DNA of 36,974 nt from positions 5,258 through 42,231 of the forward strand of contig PMYN01000119.1 in assembly GCA_003171215.1 (NCBI GenBank), read 5' to 3'. Shown in pieces: positions 8,213 through 15,747 of the stretch (position 1 is its first letter; each line of letters opens with the position of its first letter). The stretch is from Gemmatimonadota bacterium (lineage in GTDB: Bacteria > Gemmatimonadota > Gemmatimonadetes > Gemmatimonadales > Gemmatimonadaceae). The translations under genes were made by a program, and so were the position numbers. Under the pieces are notes generated by a model. It saw only the letters and a list, made by a program, of their open reading frames with translations. It was not told where the DNA came from and did not search any database.

Positions 8213-9178
8213 TCAGTTCCGCGCTGCCTCGGCCAGCCGATCCAGAATCCGCATATTGAGCAGGGCGTCGCCCGCACCCACCCGCGGCTCCGATCCATCC
8301 AGGATCGCAGTCGCAAGATCGTCCACTTCGAGCTGGAACGTGTTGACCGGCTCGAACTCGATGATCTCCTCGCGATCCTTCGTGCGCACCGCGAGCTGCG
8401 GCTGCCCCGTCCACGACTTGAACGGATGATTCAGTTCGATCGTACCCGCAGTTCCGCTCAGTACGACTTTCTCATGGGCTCCGCTGTCGAACCCGCACGA
8501 AATGATCGCATGGCGGCCGGATCCGTAGTCGAGCACGCCCTGCAGACTCGTGTCGACCTTCCTCACCGGGTGAAAAGTCGCCATCGCCTTCATGCCAACC
8601 GGCGAGTCGCCCAGAAACAGCCGGCTCGCGCTCACGCAGTAACAGCCGACGTCGAGCAGCGATCCGCCGCCCCACTCGGCGTTCATTCTCACATCGTCGG
8701 CGTTGAACATCGGAAAGCGGAACGACGCCTCGACGGCCATCAGCGCGCCGATCGCTCCAGAGCGCACGAGTTCCTGCGCCCGCGGTATTTGCGGATGGTG
8801 GCGGTACATGAATGCTTCCGCCAAGAGCTTGCCGGTCGACTCGGCCACGCGCAGCATCTCCTCGCAGTCGCGTGCGTTCATCGCGAGCGGCTTCTCACAG
8901 AGCACGTGCTTGCCGGCGCGCAGAGCGGCGATCGAGAGTTCCTTGTGCAGTCCGTTGTGCGTCGCGATGTAGACGGCGTCGACGTCAACATCCCTCAGCA
9001 GCGCGGCGTATGAATCGTACGCGCGGGTGGGCCGCACCGACTCCGCGCGGCTCAGTTCGCGGCTGGCCGCCGCATGGAGTGTCGCGCGCTTCGCCGCGCG
9101 AATCGCCGGCGCAATCTGGTTGCGGGCGATACGGCCCGCGCCGATGAGACCGAACCTGACCACTGCCGTTGTCGTCAT
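8213..9178 (-). CDS. Gfo/Idh/MocA family NAD(P)-dependent oxidoreductase
   Basis: A protein of 321 residues. Near the N-terminus is the Rossmann nucleotide-binding motif GLIGAGRIAR (about 9-18). The family hallmark HVLCEKPLA (about 90-98) contains the Glu-Lys-Pro triplet with the catalytic Lys. The second half is the C-terminal alpha/beta domain (GGGSLLDVGCYCVSASRLFLG, with the Asp and Cys-Tyr positions usual for this family). Enzymes of this group oxidise or reduce sugars, inositols and related polyols, or act on trans-dihydrodiols. The sequence does not define the substrate. ATG 9178 is chosen because the Rossmann fold begins seven residues later. The gene is divergent from the M28 peptidase gene with only 64 nt between the starts. 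Confidence 0.9.
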   Translation of the reverse strand: MTTTAVVRFGLIGAGRIARNQIAPAIRAAKRATLHAAASRELSRAESVRPTRAYDSYAALLRDVDVDAVYIATHNGLHKELSIAALRAGKHVLCEKPLAMNARDCEEMLRVAESTGKLLAEAFMYRHHPQIPRAQELVRSGAIGALMAVEASFRFPMFNADDVRMNAEWGGGSLLDVGCYCVSASRLFLGDSPVGMKAMATFHPVRKVDTSLQGVLDYGSGRHAIISCGFDSGAHEKVVLSGTAGTIELNHPFKSWTGQPQLAVRTKDREEIIEFEPVNTFQLEVDDLATAILDGSEPRVGAGDALLNMRILDRLAEAARN

Positions 9179-9242
9179 TTGATCGCCGGACTTGGACGCT
9201 AGCATGCCTGGACTGCAACATAACCTCAACCCCCCGGTCCCC

Positions 9243-11363
9243 ATGAAAGCCACAACTCTCGCGCTGGCGCTCCTTGCTCTCGCGCGACCCGCGCTCGCCT
9301 CCGCGCAGGAACGCGAAGACCGCACCCTGCTTACGCAGGCCCAAATGACGTCCATCATCAACGAGGTCTCGGGCGAGCGCGCGATGCACCACGTGGAGGA
9401 ACTCGTCCCGTGGCAGCGCGTGCGCGCGCCCGAAGAGTATTCCGGGCCGATGCATGAAAGCCAGGTGATGGCTCGGCTCGCCAAGGAGTACGGCTTCAGC
9501 AACGTCTCTATCGTGGCGGTGCCGTCGCCGGGCACGACGCCCCAGCCCACACAAGGCGAACTCTGGATGACGACGCCCAAGAGCGTCAAGCTGTTCGACA
9601 TCCACGATCTCGCGCTCGCGCTCGCCTCGACGAACGCGAACGGCGACCTCTCCGCCGAGCTCGTCGACGTGGGGGCCGGGCGCGCCGCGGACTTCGAGGG
9701 CAAGGATGTCACCGGCAAGTTCGCCCTGTCGTCCGGGAATACGGGAGCTGTCTACGCGCAGGCGACGCAGCACGGCGCCATCGGCGTGCTCGCGATCAGC
9801 GCGATCGGATTTCAGCGCTCCATCGACTACCCGACACAAGTGGTCTGGTCCACCGTGAACGCGAAGCCGGGCACCGTCGCCTGGTCGGTCACACCGGCCG
9901 TCCAGCACAACCTCGCGGCGATGCTGCTCCGCGGCGACAAGATCACGATCCGGTCGGTCACCAAGAGCGTCGACGTGCCGAACAAGCTGGAATACGTGCA
10001 CGCCGAGATCCCCGGCGACGGAAGCACCACGCAGGAGGTCGCGATCAGCGGCCACCTGTATGAAGGGTTCATCAAGCAAGGTGCCAACGACGACAATTCA
10101 GGCTGTGCACTCACGATCGAGATCGGCCGGGCGTATCTCAAGCTCATCGCCGAGGGGAAGCTTCCCCGCCCCAGGCGGACGATCAACTTCCAGTGGGTGC
10201 CCGAGATCTCGGGCACGAACGCGTACCTGAACGCGAACCCGGAGAAGGCGAAGAACATCATCGGCACGCTGAACTTCGACATGGAAGCGATCCGCGTGTC
10301 GGAGAGCAGGAGCTATTGGGTGCTCCAGCGCACGCCCGACACGTTCCCGTCGTACCTGAACGACATCGCGCAAAGCATGATGGAGTACATCGCCGACGTC
10401 TCGCGCGAACGTGTGCGCTTCCGGCGCTCCGGATACGCCCCCACGCAGCCAGTGGAGTCGGCGCATGGAAGTCGCGACGCGTTCTACATCAAGATCGACA
10501 AGCACTACGGCTCCAGCGACCACGTGACGTACATGCAGCACGGAATTCCTGCCGTCATGTTCATCACGTGGCCGGACATGTGGTATCACTCGTCGGAGGA
10601 CACGCCGGACAAGCAGGATCCCACGCAGTACAAGCGCGCGGCCGCGGTCGGGCTCGGCGGACTCGCCGTGCTCTCGACCGGCACGGACGAGATGGCGGCG
10701 CGCGTGCTCAACGAAAACGTCGGGCGCGGCCTCGCACGCATGGGTGAGTCGCACACCAAGGGACTCGGCTACATGGCCGATGCCAACGACGGGCCGACGC
10801 TCACCAGCGCGTATAAGGAGGCGCGCGTGGCGATCCAGCATCAGGCCGAAATCGAGAAGGGCGTGGTGCGTTCAGCGAGCGTGCTCTGGACGAACACCGC
10901 CGACGGAAAGAAGAGGACGGCGGCATTCGAACCGCTAATCGACCAGCGCGCGAACGGGCTCTTGAACGAAGTGAAGGCGGCGTATCAGCTACAGGCTCTG
11001 CAGCGAAACGTGCCGGCGGCCGAACCGGTGGTCACCGCCGACGAGCGCGCCGCGGCGGGCCTGCTGGTGGAACAGGTTCCGGCGGCACCGGGCGCGGGAG
11101 GGCGCGCGGGCGGTGGTGGCGGCGGTGGTGGTGGCCGTGCTGGAGGCGGGGGCGGTCGCGGAGCCAATACCGGACCGGCGGTGCCGGAAGAGTTTGGTGC
11201 CGAGTTCTCGATTCTTCTGACGAAGGGATTGACCGCGCTTCAGATTCGCGACTTTCTTTCCGGCGAGTTCACGCCGCTTCCGCTCGCCGACGTCATGGCC
11301 GTACTCCGCGCACGCGAAGCGGCGGGCGCAATCAAGCTCGTTCCGAAGCCAGCTGGCAAGTAG
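9243..11363 (+). CDS. Secreted M28 family metallopeptidase with PA domain
   Basis: A protein of 706 residues. A signal peptide (MKATTLALALLALARPALASA, cut near residue 21) precedes an N-terminal helical segment, a protease-associated (PA) domain (about 115-240) and the M28 dizinc aminopeptidase or carboxypeptidase core. Zinc-site residues visible are His271 in ISGHLYEG, the Asp pair 283/284 in GANDDNSG, the Glu of VPEISGT, Asp in NFDMEAI and the His in MWYHSSEDTPD. After about residue 610 comes a Gly-rich linker (11092-11170), then a C-terminal helical tail. It probably acts in the periplasm or outside the cell, trimming peptides. ATG 9243 begins the signal peptide; an upstream start at 9192 would add 17 residues before it. 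A strong terminator follows the stop. Confidence 0.9.
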   Translation: MKATTLALALLALARPALASAQEREDRTLLTQAQMTSIINEVSGERAMHHVEELVPWQRVRAPEEYSGPMHESQVMARLAKEYGFSNVSIVAVPSPGTTPQPTQGELWMTTPKSVKLFDIHDLALALASTNANGDLSAELVDVGAGRAADFEGKDVTGKFALSSGNTGAVYAQATQHGAIGVLAISAIGFQRSIDYPTQVVWSTVNAKPGTVAWSVTPAVQHNLAAMLLRGDKITIRSVTKSVDVPNKLEYVHAEIPGDGSTTQEVAISGHLYEGFIKQGANDDNSGCALTIEIGRAYLKLIAEGKLPRPRRTINFQWVPEISGTNAYLNANPEKAKNIIGTLNFDMEAIRVSESRSYWVLQRTPDTFPSYLNDIAQSMMEYIADVSRERVRFRRSGYAPTQPVESAHGSRDAFYIKIDKHYGSSDHVTYMQHGIPAVMFITWPDMWYHSSEDTPDKQDPTQYKRAAAVGLGGLAVLSTGTDEMAARVLNENVGRGLARMGESHTKGLGYMADANDGPTLTSAYKEARVAIQHQAEIEKGVVRSASVLWTNTADGKKRTAAFEPLIDQRANGLLNEVKAAYQLQALQRNVPAAEPVVTADERAAAGLLVEQVPAAPGAGGRAGGGGGGGGGRAGGGGGRGANTGPAVPEEFGAEFSILLTKGLTALQIRDFLSGEFTPLPLADVMAVLRAREAAGAIKLVPKPAGK

Positions 11364-11376
11364 AAGTGTGAGGGAA

Positions 11377-11426
11377 AACGACGGGACCGATCGACGCACC
11401 GATCGGTCCCGTCGTTTCTTTTTTTT
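11377..11426 (+). terminator. Rho-independent terminator of the M28 peptidase gene
   Basis: A perfect 16-nt stem has arms 11377-11392 and 11401-11416 around an 8-nt loop. It is followed by TCTTTTTTTT (11417-11426). It begins 13 nt after the M28 stop. The stem belongs to a dispersed repeat that recurs at 15622-15698. Confidence 0.9.
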
Positions 11427-11457
11427 CGCAGCCGATAGCTCACCGCTGACAGCTCAC
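11377..11457 (+). repeat. Dispersed terminator-like repeat, copy A
   Basis: This 81-nt element contains the terminator hairpin, the T run and a downstream tail CGCAGCCgatAGCT...CAGCTCAC. The same order of parts occurs at 15622-15698: the stem-loop is almost identical (3 differences in about 30 nt of the core) and the tail shares CGCAGCC and CAGCTCAC. Just beyond it, at 11451-11468, an 8-nt arm hairpin (AGCTCACG, 2-nt loop, CGTGAGCT) follows, so the element ends in a second palindrome. Both copies sit in gaps between genes on the + and - strand respectively. Confidence 0.75.
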
Positions 11458-11609
11458 GACCGTGAGCTCCGGGCGGACAACCGTCAGTGGCAGTACCTCG
11501 AATTGTGGCGGGCGCTTCACCCATTTGGGCGATACCGCGGGCGGTAGCTGCGGAATATCGTTTGAGAGTCCCTGAGATATCTGTCCACTTTACCGCAGAG
11601 GCGAACATC

Positions 11610-11759
11610 ATGTTCCTGACAATCGGCGTCATACTTGTGTTGCTTTGGGCGCTCGGGGCGTTCGTAGTGCCAATCGGCGGCGGGTTGATCCATATCCTGC
11701 TGGTACTCGCGCTGATTTCAATAGTCTGGCATCTCATGAGCGGAAGGCGAGTGGAATAG
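11610..11759 (+). CDS. Small lmo0937-type membrane protein
   Basis: A protein of 49 residues (MFLTIGVILVLLWALGAFV...) with two predicted membrane segments, residues 3-18 and 24-43, joined by a Gly-rich turn VPIGGGLIH, and a charged end SGRRVE. This fits the lmo0937 family (DUF5670), very short hydrophobic proteins found in many bacteria, often as stress-responsive genes; the molecular function is unknown. The start ATG 11610 has an AGAGG site about 8 nt upstream. A longer frame from 11487 lacks any reason to be used. It lies between the M28 terminator and the histidine kinase, 95 nt before the latter. Confidence 0.8.
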   Translation: MFLTIGVILVLLWALGAFVVPIGGGLIHILLVLALISIVWHLMSGRRVE

Positions 11760-11854
11760 CGCCGTCGTTGGCGAGCGCCGCACATGTCGTCTAGCGTTCG
11801 CGTTGATGCTCGCGGTGACATTGCCCCGCAGTACTTTCCCGGCGCCCGCCGCCA

Positions 11855-14395
11855 ATGACGCGGCGCTTCGTGCGGCACATCCAGGCGGGGTTTGCGCTGA
11901 CGCTCCTCGCGATTGCCGTCGTGGGCGGGGCAGCCTTGCGCACCGCCGCCGTGACGAACGACAGCGCCGCATGGGTAGCGCACACCCTCCAGGTGGAGGC
12001 GCAGCTTGATGAAGGCGCGGCGCTGATCAGCTCCGCCGAAGACGGCGCGATGGGGTACGTCCTGACCGCCGATACTGGTTCTCTCGCTGTCTACACCTCT
12101 GCGAGAATCGCGCTGCCTGCGGTCGTCGAGCGAGTCCGGGTGCTTACAGCCGACAACCCGAGTCAGGAATTGCGGGCGGACTCGCTCGCGGCGCTCACGA
12201 GCGCCCAGTTGAAGCTGTTCGAACAAATCGTCGGCCCGCGGGCCGCGCTGGAACCTGCGACTGCACGCAGTTCGACCGAACGTGAAGAGCGCCAGGGCAT
12301 GGCCCGAATTCGCAGGGTTGTCGCTCGGATGCGGGGTGAAGAACAGCGACTGCAGAATGAACGTTCGGCGAGGTTGTCCACGGTGACCCGCCAAGCACGT
12401 GTCGCCGCCTGGGCGGGAATACTCCTCGCACTCGCGGCCGTATCAGTCGCCGGCGCGATGATCAGCCGTGAGTTGAGGCAGCGCCAGCGGGCCGAGGCGG
12501 CACTCGCCGCAAGCGAGTCACACTACCGCACCGTCCTCAACAACGTGACCGACGCCGTATTCGTCACAGACACCGTCGGACGGTATCTCGACGTCAACCC
12601 GCAGGGATGCGAGTTGACAGGCTATTCGCGAGCGGAGCTGCTTCGACTCACGGCGGCGGACACATACTTGCCTGAAGAGCGGCCGCTGGTGGCGGAGCGA
12701 ATCGCCGCAGTCACCGCCGGGCGTGTCCTGTCGTACGACCGCCGAATGCTGCGGAAGGACGGCTCGGTCATTCTCATTGAAGTCACGGCGGTGCTGCTCC
12801 CCGATGGCCGGATACTGACCACCTTTCGGGACCTTTCCGAACAGAGAAAGGTCGAGAACCAGATCCGGGAGAGCGAGCAGCGGTTTCGCGAGCTCGCGGA
12901 GAATGTGCGGGAGGTGTTCTTCAGCATGGATCCGGCAACCGGCCGCGTCCAGTACGTGAGCCCTTCATACGAAGAGCTGTTCGGGCATTCTCGCGAACAT
13001 GCATATGCCACGCCTCATGCGTGGACCGAGGGGATCCACCCCGACGACCGCGATCAGACGTTCGCAGCCGATCGACTGGCGGCCGAATCGGGCGTGCAGG
13101 CCGATTCAGTGTACCGCATCGTGCGGCCCGACGGCTCGACGCGCTGGGTTCGCGGCCGGTCGAGTCCGGTGCGGAACGCGAAGGGCGAGATCATCCGCGT
13201 GGTTGGAATCGCCGAGGATATCACCGACTTGAAGCGCACCGAGGCGCAGTCGCTGCAGTCGGCGAAGATGGAAGCGGTGGGCCGGCTGGCGGGCGGCATT
13301 GCGCACGACTTCAACAATCTGCTCACGGTGATCATGTCCTACGGGCAGTTACAGATCGACGAACATGCGTCCGATGATCCGCGCCGCCCCGACCTCGAAC
13401 AGATCGTCAGTGCCGCACGCCGCGCGGCGGACCTCACGAAGCAGCTTCTGGCCTTCAGTCGGAGACAGGTGCTTCAACCGCAGGTGCTGGACCTGAGCGA
13501 CCTGGTCATGAACCTGACCAGGATGCTCGAGCGAGTCATCGGCGAGAACATCGAACTCAGGTCCAATCTCACGTCGCGCATCGGTTGCGTGCGCGCCGAT
13601 TCCGGCGGGATTGAACAGATCATCATGAATTTGGTGGTCAACGCTCGCGATGCCATGCCGAGCGGCGGCACGGTGACCATCGAAACCGCGAACGTCGAGA
13701 TGAATGGCGCGGATGTCGGCGCGCAGGATCCGATCGCACCCGGGTCGTACGTGCTGCTTGCCGTGAGCGATACCGGCGAGGGACTGGAGGAAGCGATCAA
13801 GGGCCATCTCTTCGAACCGTTCTTCACGACGAAGGAACGGGGCAAGGGCACCGGCTTGGGCCTCTCAACGGTCTACGGGATCGTCAAGCAGAGCGGCGGA
13901 TACGTCGTGGCCGAATCGGAACGTGGCCGCGGGGCAACGTTCAAGGTCTACTTGCCTCGCATCGCCGAACCCGCCGAAGCGCTCCCCCCGAAGGGCGCAC
14001 ACACCGACATTCGCGGCGGCAGCGAGACCATCATGCTCGTGGAGGATGAAGCCGCTGTCCGGCAGGTGACCCGAACGGTGCTGGAGCGGCGGGGCTACAC
14101 CGTGATCGAGGCCGACCGGCCCGAGTCGGCGATCGCACTCGCGGATTCTCTTCCTCACGCGCCGAACCTCGTGGTGACGGACGTCGTTCTCCCGGGGATC
14201 AGCGGACGAGAACTGGCTGGTCTACTCGAAGGGAAATGGCCCGGACTGAAGGTGTTGTACCTCTCGGGCCACATGGATGACGCAATCGCGCGACACGGTG
14301 TGCTCGAGCGTGGCGTCGCGCTCCTGGAGAAACCGTTCACGCCCGATGCGCTGGCGCTCAAGGTGCGGCAGGTGCTCGATTCTACGGGCAGGTGA
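11855..14395 (+). CDS. Hybrid sensor histidine kinase (CHASE3-PAS-PAS-HisKA-HATPase-REC)
   Basis: A protein of 846 residues. Two membrane helices (about 10-30 and 183-205) bracket a CHASE3-type extracytoplasmic sensor domain. Two PAS domains follow (about 220-335 and 340-460). The phosphoacceptor His484 sits in GRLAGGIAHDFNNLL. The ATPase domain shows the N box NLVVNARDAMPSGG, the G1 box DTGEGL and the G2 box GKGTGLGLS. The C-terminal receiver domain has the acceptor Asp776 in VVTDVVLPG and the Lys of LLEKPF. This is a typical soil-bacterium hybrid kinase; phosphate would pass from His to Asp within the same chain and then probably to a histidine phosphotransferase elsewhere. There is no response regulator gene next to it. 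ATG 11855 fits, although no ribosome binding site is apparent. Confidence 0.93.
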   Translation: MTRRFVRHIQAGFALTLLAIAVVGGAALRTAAVTNDSAAWVAHTLQVEAQLDEGAALISSAEDGAMGYVLTADTGSLAVYTSARIALPAVVERVRVLTADNPSQELRADSLAALTSAQLKLFEQIVGPRAALEPATARSSTEREERQGMARIRRVVARMRGEEQRLQNERSARLSTVTRQARVAAWAGILLALAAVSVAGAMISRELRQRQRAEAALAASESHYRTVLNNVTDAVFVTDTVGRYLDVNPQGCELTGYSRAELLRLTAADTYLPEERPLVAERIAAVTAGRVLSYDRRMLRKDGSVILIEVTAVLLPDGRILTTFRDLSEQRKVENQIRESEQRFRELAENVREVFFSMDPATGRVQYVSPSYEELFGHSREHAYATPHAWTEGIHPDDRDQTFAADRLAAESGVQADSVYRIVRPDGSTRWVRGRSSPVRNAKGEIIRVVGIAEDITDLKRTEAQSLQSAKMEAVGRLAGGIAHDFNNLLTVIMSYGQLQIDEHASDDPRRPDLEQIVSAARRAADLTKQLLAFSRRQVLQPQVLDLSDLVMNLTRMLERVIGENIELRSNLTSRIGCVRADSGGIEQIIMNLVVNARDAMPSGGTVTIETANVEMNGADVGAQDPIAPGSYVLLAVSDTGEGLEEAIKGHLFEPFFTTKERGKGTGLGLSTVYGIVKQSGGYVVAESERGRGATFKVYLPRIAEPAEALPPKGAHTDIRGGSETIMLVEDEAAVRQVTRTVLERRGYTVIEADRPESAIALADSLPHAPNLVVTDVVLPGISGRELAGLLEGKWPGLKVLYLSGHMDDAIARHGVLERGVALLEKPFTPDALALKVRQVLDSTGR

Positions 14396-14461
14396 TCCAT
14401 CCCCAGCGGCGCATGAATTCCCAATCGGAGCATTGCGCCCGTCGCCTGCTTCTCCAGGTGC

Positions 14462-15517
14462 TCAGTTCTTCATCCAGACGACGGCGTACAGGATGCCACC
14501 GCTGTCCATCAGCGCGGAGCGGGCGCTCGTGCATCCGGCGATTCCCATGTAGGCCATGACCGAGCTCGGCGGCCTCATGTAGGGCGGGTACAGCTCCACG
14601 AACTCGACGTCATCGGCATCGTAATTGTCGAGCGAGACCTGCCCGATCATCTGGCGTCCGTTGAGCAGCACGCACGCGACGTTAAGGCTCACCTGCATGT
14701 CGCGAAGGAGATTGACGGCGCTCGGCGCGCGCGTGATCGCCTCGCCGAGGGGGATGCTGCCGAGCGGCGCAAGCTCCTCCCTCGTGACGACGATGGATTG
14801 AACGTTGCGGCGGGAAAGCCGCTGCAGCGTCTCGAGCCAGACGTGTCGCGACGTGTTTCCCAGGCCCGAGAGCATTCGTTGCTTCGACTTCGAGAGCGTC
14901 GTGTCCATCGACGCCATGTGGACCACGACGCCGCGCCAGTCTTTCAGGTCTATGCTCTGCGTCACGCCGACGTAGCCCTCCCTCACCACGTGGAGGACGA
15001 TCGGCCCGCTGCGCACGGCGGTGAACGTGAACCAGCCGTCGTCGCCGGTCGTATCGGCGGAGCCGCGGAGGCGGTCGCCGATCAGGTCGACCGTCGCGCC
15101 GGCGATCGGCCGGTTGCGCGCGTCCACCACGATACCGGCGAGCACGTTGATGCGCGCCCTCACCTTCACCGTGTCGAGCTCCTGGCGCGAAGGCACGAGC
15201 GTGAACGTGAGTGTCAGCGCGTCGTTCGCCAGCGGAGTCACGATCTGCAGGGCGGCGGGCAGGTAGCCGATGCGCCGCACGCCGATCGTGTGAATACCCT
15301 TCGACAGATTCGGCACCGAGAAGGCGCCCTGCGCGTCCGTGCGCACGCTGGACCTGGCACCGTCCACGTTGACCTCGGCATCGGGGAGGGGCTGGCCTCC
15401 CGCTGACCGGACGTGTCCGCGGAGCGGCGGAGTCGCGTCGGCGGGCTGCTGCGCGCCGGCAAGCGAGGCGGCGGCCACGCAGAGGACGGCGATCGCGCAT
15501 CGAATGATCGGCTTCAC
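14462..15517 (-). CDS. Secreted carboxypeptidase-regulatory-like protein with a plug-like domain
   Basis: A protein of 351 residues. The start GTG 15517 is set by a GGAGG site at 15524-15528, 6 nt upstream, and begins a signal peptide (KPIIRCAIAVLCVAAASLAGAQ). Two carboxypeptidase-regulatory-like domains follow, each an immunoglobulin-like sandwich: about 30-105 (LRGHVRSAGGQPLPDAEVNVDG) and 125-205 (LAGIVVDARNRPIAGATVDLIG). The remainder, about 230-345, resembles a degenerate TonB-dependent receptor plug (SIPLGEAITRAPSAVNLLRD, then ACVLLNGRQMIG, DDVEFVELY). There is no barrel, so it is not a complete receptor. Gemmatimonadota encode many such proteins; the role is unknown. It is transcribed after nrdJ in the same direction with a 230-nt gap containing the dispersed repeat. 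It converges on the histidine kinase with 66 nt between. Confidence 0.75.
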   Translation of the reverse strand: MKPIIRCAIAVLCVAAASLAGAQQPADATPPLRGHVRSAGGQPLPDAEVNVDGARSSVRTDAQGAFSVPNLSKGIHTIGVRRIGYLPAALQIVTPLANDALTLTFTLVPSRQELDTVKVRARINVLAGIVVDARNRPIAGATVDLIGDRLRGSADTTGDDGWFTFTAVRSGPIVLHVVREGYVGVTQSIDLKDWRGVVVHMASMDTTLSKSKQRMLSGLGNTSRHVWLETLQRLSRRNVQSIVVTREELAPLGSIPLGEAITRAPSAVNLLRDMQVSLNVACVLLNGRQMIGQVSLDNYDADDVEFVELYPPYMRPPSSVMAYMGIAGCTSARSALMDSGGILYAVVWMKN

Positions 15518-15621
15518 CACGCACCTCCGGTTCGCCTCGGATACCCGACAGTCAGCAGGAGGATCGCACGCCACGGCATCGGGAGCAAGGCGGGGATGGC
15601 CCTCGCGAAAGCTCGGAAACA

Positions 15622-15698
15622 AGGACAGGACCGATCAGTGCACCGATCGGTCCCGTCGCTCTTGTCCCGCAGCCATGAGCTGGTCGCTGTCAGCTCAC
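15622..15698 (+). repeat. Dispersed terminator-like repeat, copy B
   Basis: This is the second copy of the element at 11377-11457. Its core is GGACCGATC (15628-15636), an 8-nt loop and GATCGGTCC (15645-15653). Flanking ACAAG (15619-15623) and CTTGT (15661-15665) extend the stem with an internal mismatch bubble. The T run of copy A is replaced by CTCTTGT, so this copy is a weaker terminator on the + strand. On the minus strand, where it lies downstream of nrdJ, only TTGTTT follows the stem. Confidence 0.7.
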
Positions 15699-15714
15699 CG
15701 CTTTAGTTGTCAGC

Positions 15715-15730
15715 GCCGTCAGCTGACGGC
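15715..15730. repeat. Perfect 16-bp palindrome downstream of nrdJ
   Basis: GCCGTCAGCTGACGGC reads the same on both strands. It starts 17 nt after the nrdJ stop and lies next to repeat copy B, matching the place of the second hairpin beside copy A. It might help to end or stabilise the nrdJ transcript; no T run follows. Confidence 0.55.
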
Positions 15731-15747
15731 TGTTCGGCCGTTGTCGT

